From Methanohalophilus portucalensis (GTDB taxonomy: Archaea; Halobacteriota; Methanosarcinia; Methanosarcinales; Methanosarcinaceae), in NCBI RefSeq assembly GCF_002761295.1, contig NZ_CP017881.1:1041069-1105068 (forward strand): DNA of 64,000 nucleotides. The letters run 5' to 3'. Positions 16,892 through 25,104 of this stretch are shown piece after piece. Below the pieces are notes generated by a model. The model made no database searches. It was not told the origin of the DNA and saw only the letters and a program-made list of their open reading frames with translations. A program made the translations under genes and the position numbers. Within the stretch, counting starts at the first letter, position 1. Each line of letters opens with the position of its first letter.

Positions 16892-18556
16892 TCAGGTCAC
16901 ACCCAGCAGTGAAGCAATTCCCTTTTCTGTTACCACGGCGCTTCCTCCGCCAATCCACATCATTATCACAAAATCAATCGCACCGGCCAGAGGATGGCCT
17001 CCATCCACAACCCGTATCATAAGAGCAGATATAATGGCATGGACTGCTATGATCAGAAGGACCAGAAGGGAAAGGGTCTCCAGGCTTCCCACGTCTGTAT
17101 GCAGGATCATACCTATTCCTGAATCAACACCATCAGGTGATTGCATGGATGAAGTGAACATGTCCTGCATAAGGTCAACCACACCCAGAGAAATATTCAG
17201 GGTAAACGCTATTCCCGCAGTAAGGCCGTACAGGACACCGACAAGACTTGATGCTGACTGGCTCCTTTTTTTCCTGAGAGTAACAATCCTCAGGAAATTG
17301 TTTGCGATCATGTCCCCTATGACATCGGGTTTGCCACCCAGGTTCGTGGCTTCGATGAACATCTTGCTGAAACGATCGATAAGATTACTGCCGGTATTTG
17401 CTGCAAAGAGCTCCCATGCCCGGAATTTATTGATACGGGTGGTAAGCCTTTTGTACAGTTCATTCACATCCCCTGTCAGAGGCCCGAAATCATGACTTTT
17501 CAGGGCTTTCAGGGCATCATCGATCATCCCTCCTCTTGCCCCTGCGGAGCTTCCCAGTGACCTGATAAAAGAAGGAAAATTTTCGTCCTTGCGGCGAATA
17601 TCCTTTTCCATTTTTTTGGCTATCCTGCCTGTATAGACCAGGGGTGTCACGACAATTGCAATATCTATGGGGGTGGGGAATTTGTCAACAAGCATTAGAG
17701 CAACTGCCACAAGCAAACATGCCAGAAGAGAAATTGGAATGGAGCGGTACAGATGTGTCTTTTCCTTTGTCACAATATTTGATTGAATCCATATAGGATC
17801 CTTTGGAACCTTGCTTTTTGTGAAAAATAGCATGGCCACATCGACCATGGCAAAGATGGCAATGACCATTCCCATCAGCATCACGGCATCCATGCCGGTG
17901 ATCACAGGCATTATGAGCGCAAACGAGGCCATGAATATGAGCGCCATTACCAGGGATACGAAAAGTTCCTTGATCACTTCGATCATATACATGGCGCTGT
18001 TGTACATCGCTTCATATTGTTTCATGACAACATTCTGTTCAGCTGCCAGAAATGAGCGGATATCTTCCCCGGATTCCAGGCCGTGGGCGAACCGGTCCAG
18101 AAAATCCTGATAAATTATTGAGGGGGTAAGTTTGGATACAAAACGGCATGCTGCAGACATACTCAGATTCCAGACGGTTACAAGATTGTATATTTTCCGG
18201 CTCTCCTCTGCCAAGGTCTTATAAGCCTTATTCTGTGAAATGATACGGATTATATCAATCCGGGGCGTGTCTGCGGTTGATATGACGCCCATCTGGGTGA
18301 TGTAGTAATGCATATTATTGTTGATAGTTGCTGCATGTCCTCCTAATACGGACATGGGATAGTATACGGCAAAAATAATACAGAGTACAGGCACAAGTGC
18401 CGGGATTATACGGGCATTTCCCACAAACAGGGTGGGCAGCATGATGTAAAAGATAGCCGAGAATACAAATCCGAACACGATTACAGGGAGGGCGAACTTC
18501 TTGACATAATCAAGAGGTTCCATATTCATGAGTTTGAACGCTTTCCTGTAACTCAT
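16892..18556 (-). CDS. arlJ: Archaellum membrane platform protein ArlJ (FlaJ)
   Basis: A 554-residue polytopic membrane protein of the T2SSF/TadC family, the membrane anchor on which ArlI works. It has N-terminal hydrophobic segments (VIVFGFVFSAIFYIMLPTL and ALVPVLCIIFAVYY), two cytoplasmic T2SSF domains and several further membrane helices including VMALIFMASFALIMPVITG and LLVLLIIAVHAIISALMI. It is the last gene of the arl operon, 9 bases after arlI. Length and order match other euryarchaea. Confidence 0.93.
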   Translation of the reverse strand: MSYRKAFKLMNMEPLDYVKKFALPVIVFGFVFSAIFYIMLPTLFVGNARIIPALVPVLCIIFAVYYPMSVLGGHAATINNNMHYYITQMGVISTADTPRIDIIRIISQNKAYKTLAEESRKIYNLVTVWNLSMSAACRFVSKLTPSIIYQDFLDRFAHGLESGEDIRSFLAAEQNVVMKQYEAMYNSAMYMIEVIKELFVSLVMALIFMASFALIMPVITGMDAVMLMGMVIAIFAMVDVAMLFFTKSKVPKDPIWIQSNIVTKEKTHLYRSIPISLLACLLVAVALMLVDKFPTPIDIAIVVTPLVYTGRIAKKMEKDIRRKDENFPSFIRSLGSSAGARGGMIDDALKALKSHDFGPLTGDVNELYKRLTTRINKFRAWELFAANTGSNLIDRFSKMFIEATNLGGKPDVIGDMIANNFLRIVTLRKKRSQSASSLVGVLYGLTAGIAFTLNISLGVVDLMQDMFTSSMQSPDGVDSGIGMILHTDVGSLETLSLLVLLIIAVHAIISALMIRVVDGGHPLAGAIDFVIMMWIGGGSAVVTEKGIASLLGVT

Positions 18557-18565
18557 CCGATCATC

Positions 18566-20218
18566 TCATATACTGAAAGGCAGGCCATGCACACCGTATT
18601 TGTAGAAATTTACTATGATCTTCAAAACGTCATGGTAGTCAGTGATATCCCTTTTGATCATCTCATCCAGTATCTTTGCCCTCAAAAACAGGTCATTGTA
18701 GATCTGCCTCTTATCCTCATATCCCAGTTTCGTAGCAATCTTGTCCTCCAGGATGAAACTGTTGTTCAACCCCCGGAAACTATGCGTATCGGTTTCCGGT
18801 TCCCACTGGAATACCGCTCTTGTGACAACCCCTCCTGCATCCTCGAAATACCCTTCGATCTCTTCTATGGATATGCAGCGGCGCAGGAATTTGCCCTGCC
18901 TGTAAACCGCCTGCAGGATCATTGCCACATTCAGGTTATCAATGAAGGTCACGGGTACATTTATGGGATTACCGGTAAGTCTCTGGATCATTTTTGTAAC
19001 GGCTGATGCATGGAAAGTAGCCAGTACGGGGTGGCCGGTCTGCATACCCTGGAATGCCACAGCACCCTCTTCTCCTCGAATTTCTCCTACAATGATGTAG
19101 TTTGGACGGGAACGCAATGCAGCTTTTAGCAGGGTGAACATTTCAACCCTGGATTCCGGTGGTCCGTCCTCACGGGTAATGAGCTGCTGCCAGACTGCCT
19201 GGGGAGGCTGCACTTCAGCGGTATCCTCGGCCGTATAGATCTTGGACTTGGGATTTACGAATGCCAAACAGGCATTGAGCATGGTGGTCTTCCCACTTGC
19301 GGTTTCTCCACTGAAGAATACACTCATCCCGTTCTCTAGGCACATCCACATATAAGCTGCCATGTTGATATCGATAGCCCCCCAGTTTATGAGCTGGATT
19401 ATGCTTACGGGCACATCACTGAACTTACGCATCGTGAAACTGCTACCTCTTTTACTGACATCGAGACTGTAAATGATATTGATACGTGATCCGTCGGGTA
19501 AAGCACCATCAGCAACGGGTTTTGCATCACTGACCGGCCGGCCGATCCGCTCACTCATACTGCGCAGCCAACCGTCAAGCCCCGCTTCTGTACCGAAAGT
19601 CAGATCGGTTTTCATCATGCCGAGTATCTTGTGTATGATAAATACGCCCGAGACGCCAATGCTGTGAATATCTTCCAGATAGGGGTCCCTGATGATGGGT
19701 TCAATGGGTCCGGATCCCACGATATTACGCTCGATGTGGTAATGGATATGGGTATACTCAGCCTGGGTGAGGGGAATGGCTTGTTTTTTGGGAATGAGTT
19801 TTTGCAGCAGACTTCCGCCTTCAGTATCCCCTGGTAGTTCTCCTCCGTTTCCGACTTCCACGATTTTGTTAAGCAACTTATTGATTGTATCCTTCAACTC
19901 TTTTTCAGATTCAGGGACTATTTCTCCTGCAGAATCTTCGAGGATGCGATCAATTATAGCCTCATATTTGCGCTGCTCGTTTTCTGTGAGCTGGGGTTCA
20001 ACGGCGTAATAATGTGCCTCTCCCATTTTTTGTGTGCCATAGAGATGAATAAATACGGGATCTCCCACCGGGATGATTATATTGACATTTTCAGGATCCA
20101 GATCTTTGGGCAGGCTGACCAGAAATTCGGGCCGATCTCCTCCGCGTTTCATAAACCGGCTTACATACGTTTTGAGATGCGGATTTGCCTGCATTGCCTT
20201 CTGAAAATTTGCTTGCAT
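18566..20218 (-). CDS. arlI: Archaellum motor ATPase ArlI (FlaI)
   Basis: A 550-residue secretion-type ATPase that powers both assembly and rotation. It has an N-terminal domain of about 200 residues, then the motor with Walker A GETASGKTT at residues 304-312, an Asp box, the Walker B-region RSRPNYIIVGEIRGEEG and the His box QTGHPVLATFHA. All catalytic elements are present. It sits between arlH and arlJ. Confidence 0.95.
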   Translation of the reverse strand: MQANFQKAMQANPHLKTYVSRFMKRGGDRPEFLVSLPKDLDPENVNIIIPVGDPVFIHLYGTQKMGEAHYYAVEPQLTENEQRKYEAIIDRILEDSAGEIVPESEKELKDTINKLLNKIVEVGNGGELPGDTEGGSLLQKLIPKKQAIPLTQAEYTHIHYHIERNIVGSGPIEPIIRDPYLEDIHSIGVSGVFIIHKILGMMKTDLTFGTEAGLDGWLRSMSERIGRPVSDAKPVADGALPDGSRINIIYSLDVSKRGSSFTMRKFSDVPVSIIQLINWGAIDINMAAYMWMCLENGMSVFFSGETASGKTTMLNACLAFVNPKSKIYTAEDTAEVQPPQAVWQQLITREDGPPESRVEMFTLLKAALRSRPNYIIVGEIRGEEGAVAFQGMQTGHPVLATFHASAVTKMIQRLTGNPINVPVTFIDNLNVAMILQAVYRQGKFLRRCISIEEIEGYFEDAGGVVTRAVFQWEPETDTHSFRGLNNSFILEDKIATKLGYEDKRQIYNDLFLRAKILDEMIKRDITDYHDVLKIIVNFYKYGVHGLPFSI

Positions 20219-20236
20219 TTTTTCATCTCTCTGTTA

Positions 20237-20959
20237 TCATGCCACGGAAGCAATTTCCACTACCAGGCCTACTTTTGGCTCTATCCTGAACCCTATAAGC
20301 TGTCCCACTTTACCTTTGGCTCCCGTGAACTTATTCACGATCAGTGTTCTTTTCACTTCCGAGCCCATTGTTTTTGATTTTAATGTCATGTAAATATCCG
20401 AGGATGAACGAAACATCGCATTAAGTTCTTCTTCAAGCTGGCCGCTTTCAACTGTCAGGATAATTACTTTCCCCATTCCGTTTAGTTTTTTGAAAAAGGA
20501 GATGAGTTCCAGGCTTTTTTCGCTGTTTGCACTGTATTTGATAAGAGCTGAGATCGTATCGATAATAATGATGTCATTATTAAACAATTCCTCTGCCGAC
20601 ATAAGTCTTTCAATAAAATCAAGACGGGATTTTGCAGCCTTTACCAGTGGAATCACAGGGATATACAGCAACCTGTTTTTGAGCAAATGCTGGGCTATTG
20701 GGTAATCCAGGGAATACATCTGGTTGATAAAACCCTTGGTGGTCATCTGTGTGGAGATCAGGGTCACATTTGTATCATTTTCAATAAGCCCGTAGGCAAT
20801 TCTCTGGCTGATGGTACTTTTTCCCTGGCCGCTTCCTCCTTCCAGGACAATGAGAGAACCCGTGGGAAACCCTTTCCCGAGTTTATCGTTGAATTCATCT
20901 CTTTCTATTGAGAAAGGATATACGTTGTTTTGCACTTCATCAGCCTCATTCAGTTTCAA
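20237..20959 (-). CDS. arlH: Archaellum regulator ATPase-like protein ArlH (FlaH)
   Basis: A 240-residue RecA/KaiC-like protein with Walker A GGSGQGKST at residues 41-49 and a Walker B-like strand, DIIIIDTISALI. ArlH binds ATP and forms a ring with ArlI at the base of the motor. Its start overlaps the end of arlG by 14 bases, so the two are translated together. Confidence 0.92.
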   Translation of the reverse strand: MKLNEADEVQNNVYPFSIERDEFNDKLGKGFPTGSLIVLEGGSGQGKSTISQRIAYGLIENDTNVTLISTQMTTKGFINQMYSLDYPIAQHLLKNRLLYIPVIPLVKAAKSRLDFIERLMSAEELFNNDIIIIDTISALIKYSANSEKSLELISFFKKLNGMGKVIILTVESGQLEEELNAMFRSSSDIYMTLKSKTMGSEVKRTLIVNKFTGAKGKVGQLIGFRIEPKVGLVVEIASVA

Positions 20960-21437
20960 AGTTTATTGCATCGGTCTTCCCATTCTCCACGGCAACAAGG
21001 ATCCTGTGGTCTCCAGGGCTAAGGGATGTTGAAATCTCTAAAATAAGCAGATCCGCCGGACTCCATACCCCATCCTCTTCCTGAAGCCGCGAATTCAGGT
21101 CATCGGGGGATACCAGCAGGCCGTCGATGAACACGTCTACATAATCAATAGGTATGCTTGTTTTACCGGTATTTTTCACATAGAAACTGTATGTGTTACT
21201 GTTGTTGGGTACAATCTCGGGGTCATTGACTATGGTGATATCCGTGCGGAGTTGATCTGCCATAATATTACTGTTGGTATAGGCAGACGATGTCAATGAC
21301 TGGACATTGGTATTCAGTACAGCAACTACTGAGACTGCAATTATTACAGCGGCAATGAAGAAGATCATATGGGTAATGGCGGTATCAGCCTCTTCATTTT
21401 CTCTTATGTTCCCAGTAACTCGCTTCATCCTTAACAT
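20946..21437 (-). CDS. arlG: Archaellum stator protein ArlG (FlaG)
   Basis: A 163-residue protein with a single N-terminal membrane segment (TAITHMIFFIAAVIIAVSVVAVL) and a beta-rich domain outside the membrane, ending in LSPGDHRILVAVENGKTDAINF. ArlG with ArlF forms the stator that ties the motor to the S-layer. Order and size match FlaG. Confidence 0.88.
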   Translation of the reverse strand: MLRMKRVTGNIRENEEADTAITHMIFFIAAVIIAVSVVAVLNTNVQSLTSSAYTNSNIMADQLRTDITIVNDPEIVPNNSNTYSFYVKNTGKTSIPIDYVDVFIDGLLVSPDDLNSRLQEEDGVWSPADLLILEISTSLSPGDHRILVAVENGKTDAINFETE

Positions 21438-21468
21438 TCCCTTTTTTTAGTCCCGGATATGCTACATT

Positions 21469-21903
21469 TCAATTAATATGATAGGTAGCATAATCTCCGA
21501 TGCCGTTTTCAGTAACAAATTTTATGCGATGCCAGTCGCTTCCGTTGAGGTTATCCATTGTGAAAGTAACGGATTCTTCAGGACTCCATGTATGGGTATC
21601 GGCTGAAGTATTATAATCCGTAAGCTCTCCATCGACAAGTACATCTATTTGTTCCCAATCCAGTACCCTGCTGCCTGTGTTTGTCACATCTACGGTTATT
21701 GTATAACTGGTATTGGATCCGGTATAATTTATTTCCCCGATACTGATGGATGTATGTGTTTTTTCCAGCATCAGTGCATTATTATCTTCTTTGGCCGTCT
21801 GCAGGTTATCCTGGGATGCAGCCCAGCCATTATAATATGTGCCACCCAAAAACAGGAATGCTATAAGGAAAATCGCCACCACAACCGAAGTCTCAAATCC
21901 CAT
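21469..21903 (-). CDS. arlF: Archaellum stator protein ArlF (FlaF)
   Basis: A 144-residue protein with one N-terminal membrane helix (VVVAIFLIAFLFLGGTYY) and a beta-sandwich domain that binds the S-layer in better-known homologues. The ending, WHRIKFVTENGIGDYATY, resembles the end of ArlG. It overlaps the gene upstream by 11 bases. Confidence 0.88.
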   Translation of the reverse strand: MGFETSVVVAIFLIAFLFLGGTYYNGWAASQDNLQTAKEDNNALMLEKTHTSISIGEINYTGSNTSYTITVDVTNTGSRVLDWEQIDVLVDGELTDYNTSADTHTWSPEESVTFTMDNLNGSDWHRIKFVTENGIGDYATYHIN

Positions 21904-23059
21904 AGAGTTCCTCCAGGCCGTGTTTTACTTTTGCCATTTCCCGATCGATGGTACTCAACATGTTCCTGTCGATCTTGCGTCCTCGTAATTTTTCAATGAA
22001 CAGCAGGGATTTGGTATGGTCTTCAGGCAGCAATCTCCAGGTAGGTTTTTCCACATAATAATCAATTCCCCGGGCATAAGCCATTATTTCAGAGCGGACG
22101 CCTTCACTGATCCAGCCTATATCGACATAATAGTCAAGGACATCCATGAGATTGTTCCTGCCTACTCTTTCCATGAGGAACTCTATCCAGTTTAAAAGCA
22201 CAATTATATTGGTAGGTTTCTTCTTGACAATGTCAAGATCCAGCAGAGGCAGTTTTCCGGCAAACTCTTCTTCATAATCGTTTTCTACTGTATCTCTATC
22301 GGGTTTTGCCTTTTTGGTACTGTGCTGATCCGGCTGGCTAGCAATACCATTTTCGAGTGAATTCATACGTTCGGCTGTTTCCCCGTTTGTTATTGTCAGG
22401 TCTTCAATCCTGCCTTCAAGAACGTCTGCGCGCTGGGTAAAACTGTCCATAGCCTGAGAAATCCCTTGCATGCGTTCATTGGTATCAACAAGGGCATCTG
22501 CAAACGTTTCAAGTTTGCCATTTATGGCCTCGATATGTTCTCCGGTTTCGGGAGAGACACCTGATGCAGCAGTTTTTTGCTCGACATTTGCAATCTCATT
22601 TCTCAGCATCTTCATGCTTTTTGAGAGTTCGTGGATGTGTTCTTCGTTCTTGTCAAACCTTTCAAGAATTTCTTTATTTTCCTCTTCTTCGCCCACAAAA
22701 GGATTGACCTGGTTTGAAACAACTTCATACAAAGATAAAAGGTCCAGAACACTTTGATCTATCTTCTCGATGGTTTCTTTTACTTCTTTGTTTTCGTTTT
22801 GCACCATCGAAACGGTAACATCGATCTTGGAGATCTTATCCTCAAGCTCTGCTATTCTCCGGGTGTTTTCTTCAGCTATATCCGAATCTGGCGAGTTGTC
22901 ATAATCCTCGCTAGACTGCCCGTCTGAATAGTCCTCATCAAAAGGCGGCTCACTGGCAAAATCGTTGTCCTCATCAGGCAGGGAAGATTTGTCTTGATTC
23001 CCTTTTTTCTTAAAGAATTTTGATTTGAGGCCCTGGATTGTTTGCCCGATTCCCGCCAT
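21893..23059 (-). CDS. arlD: Archaellum cytosolic protein, ArlC-ArlD/E fusion (FlaC/D/E)
   Basis: A 388-residue cytoplasmic protein. A charged, low-complexity N-terminus is followed by a long coiled coil. LDLLSLYEVVSNQVNPFVGEE (about 125-145) is the ArlC-type motif. The C-terminal 120 residues, from KLPLLDLDIVKKKPTNIIVLLNWIEFLMERVGRNNLMDVLDYYVDIGWIS, are the ArlD/E domain. ArlC, D and E form a cytoplasmic ring that links the motor to chemotaxis (via CheF). Here one gene seems to do the job of all three. It is the first gene of the operon, and no archaellin gene precedes it. Confidence 0.88.
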   Translation of the reverse strand: MAGIGQTIQGLKSKFFKKKGNQDKSSLPDEDNDFASEPPFDEDYSDGQSSEDYDNSPDSDIAEENTRRIAELEDKISKIDVTVSMVQNENKEVKETIEKIDQSVLDLLSLYEVVSNQVNPFVGEEEENKEILERFDKNEEHIHELSKSMKMLRNEIANVEQKTAASGVSPETGEHIEAINGKLETFADALVDTNERMQGISQAMDSFTQRADVLEGRIEDLTITNGETAERMNSLENGIASQPDQHSTKKAKPDRDTVENDYEEEFAGKLPLLDLDIVKKKPTNIIVLLNWIEFLMERVGRNNLMDVLDYYVDIGWISEGVRSEIMAYARGIDYYVEKPTWRLLPEDHTKSLLFIEKLRGRKIDRNMLSTIDREMAKVKHGLEELYGI

Positions 23060-23082
23060 GCTATCACGGATTATGCTTTAGT

Positions 23083-23146
23083 AGTATATAATTGTATATA
23101 TATTCTGATATACTATTATTTATAAATAATCCAGTTTATTGGCAAA
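23083..23146 (-). promoter_or_regulatory. AT-rich promoter region of the arl operon with an inverted repeat
   Basis: On the minus strand this 64-base stretch holds several TATA-like runs, such as ATTTATAAATAAT and AATATATATAC. AGTATAT at 23083-23089 and ATATACT at 23108-23114 form an inverted repeat. It is the only gap between arlD and the UMP kinase gene, so the arl promoter should lie here. In such AT-rich sequence the repeat may be chance. Confidence 0.45.
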
Positions 23147-23851
23147 TCAGCTCTTGATCCGTGTACCCACACGTTCTCCTTCGACAGGTTCACTCTTTAT
23201 TTTTTCCTGCATTACGACTTTGTAAATATCCCCTTCACTGGAACCATCCATAACGATTGTTTCAATATTGCATCTCTCGATTATTTTTGCAGCCAGGGGA
23301 TCGACAGGGGATTTTGAACCAGCTTTCATTTCAGTGGACATTACCACATCAAGCAGTTCTTTGGGAGTCATCACATCAAATTTTATAGCATCAGGGGATG
23401 CTGTCGGGTCTTTTGAATATACGCCGTCCACGGAAGTTGCAATCACCATTAACTCAGCTCCCAGATACTCGGCAAGTACAGCGGACACCGTATCTGTGGT
23501 CTGTCCCGGGATTACTCCTCCCATTACAATGATTTTGCCGGAGGACAGGGCAAGTTCTGCATCCCTGTAACTCTGAGGTGGTTCTGGATATGCATTTTTG
23601 CCCAGGGCAGCTATGAGGAGCTGGGCATTGAGACGGGTAACATCGATGCCTATAAAATCACAGGTGACCTCATTTGCTCCGACCTGCCTGGCAGCTTCTA
23701 TGTACTGGCGGGCGGCAACCCCTCCGCCGGTCACGACTACCACGGAATGTTCTTTCGAAAGCTCTTCCAGCATGTCGGCGTATTTTGCGAACCTCTCCGG
23801 ATCCAGGTCCCTGGCAAGAATGGATCCGCCTATTGATATTACTACTAGCAT
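23147..23851 (-). CDS. pyrH: UMP kinase (archaeal PyrH)
   Basis: A 234-residue amino-acid-kinase-fold enzyme that phosphorylates UMP to UDP. Motifs are VVISIGGSILARDL at the N-terminus, VVVTGGGVAARQYIEAA (UMP-binding glycines), GVIPGQTTDTVSAVLAEYL and IATSVDGVYSKDPTASPDA. It is the usual archaeal length. It lies upstream of the arl operon on the same strand. Confidence 0.94.
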   Translation of the reverse strand: MLVVISIGGSILARDLDPERFAKYADMLEELSKEHSVVVVTGGGVAARQYIEAARQVGANEVTCDFIGIDVTRLNAQLLIAALGKNAYPEPPQSYRDAELALSSGKIIVMGGVIPGQTTDTVSAVLAEYLGAELMVIATSVDGVYSKDPTASPDAIKFDVMTPKELLDVVMSTEMKAGSKSPVDPLAAKIIERCNIETIVMDGSSEGDIYKVVMQEKIKSEPVEGERVGTRIKS

Positions 23852-24117
23852 GAATGGTCCTCCGGATATTGTTCAGAAGTATTATGTAAATATATGATAT
23901 GCAAAATGGGAATAGGGGAAGAATACAGCCTTTTTGTAAAAAAGATATGATGAGGCTGCATTTTCCTACCTTCATAAATGGTATGCCTGATACAATCGCT
24001 CTATGCCCAAACCCGGGGCATCTGAAGAACAGTTAGTGATTATGTAATAGATTCCCTCTTCAGACATAGGATTGACCCGGCAAACTTGTTCAAAAAAGTA
24101 AAGAGAAAATGGAATAA

Positions 24118-24294
24118 TTATTCCATTGTTATTGCTTCGGTTGGACAGACGTCCACACATGCACCACAGTCCACACACTCTTCAGCGTCTACGACTGCAA
24201 TGTTTTCATCGTTCATTGAGATTGCTTCAGATGGACATTCGTCCACGCATGCTCCGCAACCTACACATTCGTCAACATTGATTATTGCTACCAT
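24118..24294 (-). CDS. 2[4Fe-4S] ferredoxin, 58 residues
   Basis: A 58-residue protein encoded from ATG 24294 to TAA at 24118-24120. It has two complete C-x2-C-x2-C-x3-C-P motifs ([12 protein letters not shown] and [12 protein letters not shown]) in the pseudo-symmetric repeat of clostridial-type ferredoxins, so two [4Fe-4S] clusters are expected. It is very acidic. GGAGAG lies about 9 bases before the start on the minus strand. It is probably a single-gene unit and a soluble low-potential electron carrier; its partner is unknown. Confidence 0.95.
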   Translation of the reverse strand: MVAIINVDECVGCGACVDECPSEAISMNDENIAVVDAEECVDCGACVDVCPTEAITME

Positions 24295-24517
24295 ATCTAT
24301 CGACTCTCCTGTTGATTTTTGACGTCTTAATAGACTTCATCCTATCATTAAATAACTAAAATAAAAAGTTATCGATTAGGATTTATAACATCTTGGTATC
24401 CCCTTACTTCGAATGAGTAAAGGGCGATTACAGAATCTTTTTAATTTATAAGACATATTTATTTTGGAGTAATATAATGATATTGTAAACACACTCTCAA
24501 TTTGGGTATATGATACA

Positions 24518-25048
24518 ATGAAAGATGAAAAAGCAGTTTCTCCCGTTGTCGGCATCATGTTGATGATTGCCATAACCATTGTTCTTGGAGTCACTCTGAT
24601 CTTCTTTGCCACGGCCTTTGAAATAGAGGAGCCTGCACCTTTTGTGGCACATTCAAGTGGGGAACTGATTTCTCATCATGTAGATGGTCTTGCGAAGGAT
24701 CAGTTTGTCTATATCTATCATAATGGTGGTGATCCAATCAATGTATCTGATATTGAAATTATGGTGAATGCTACTGAAGTCTCTGGAAATCAAGCTGTTA
24801 TTTTTGATTTGCCTGTAGAAAATTCTCTTGGGAAAGAGAATATTGAGGGTGAATCAGAAATGATAGACAAGAGCCCTGATGGGATTGCCGGAGCAATCAA
24901 AGAACCCGAGTTTTCTACAGGTGAATTGATTATGTTTCGTATTAATAGTGGCTCCTGTTCCTTAGAAAAAGGTGACCAGATAACTGTAAAAATCATACAT
25001 ACGCCTACCAACACAATAGTCATCGAAGAAACTCTGACCGCTTCCTGA
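24518..25048 (+). CDS. Archaeal type IV pilin-like protein (DUF1628 type)
   Basis: A 176-residue protein beginning MKDEKAVSPVVGIMLMIAITIVLGVTLIFF: a short charged leader, the AVSPVVG consensus of archaeal pilins and one hydrophobic helix. Prepilin peptidase should cut near the Ala before VSPVVG. The rest is a beta-rich outer domain of about 140 residues. There is no pilus ATPase or platform beside it, although the archaellum ATPase and platform genes are a few kb away. TATA-like AATTTATAAG lies near 24440-24450. The promoter region also holds the gap 24295-24517. Confidence 0.88.
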   Translation: MKDEKAVSPVVGIMLMIAITIVLGVTLIFFATAFEIEEPAPFVAHSSGELISHHVDGLAKDQFVYIYHNGGDPINVSDIEIMVNATEVSGNQAVIFDLPVENSLGKENIEGESEMIDKSPDGIAGAIKEPEFSTGELIMFRINSGSCSLEKGDQITVKIIHTPTNTIVIEETLTAS

Positions 25049-25104
25049 GGCGCATAAACTTCCAATCCAATATCTTTTTAATAGGAGGAGCTTTAGGGAA
25101 AGCC

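Noticed and set aside
20012-20377. A 121-codon plus-strand frame across the arlI-arlH junction
   Set aside because: It lies antisense to two recognised archaellum genes and has no motif of its own.
24086-24322. A 78-codon plus-strand frame rich in Ser, His and Thr
   Set aside because: It is the complement of the small ferredoxin gene; the repeated pattern comes from the two Cys motifs read on the wrong strand.
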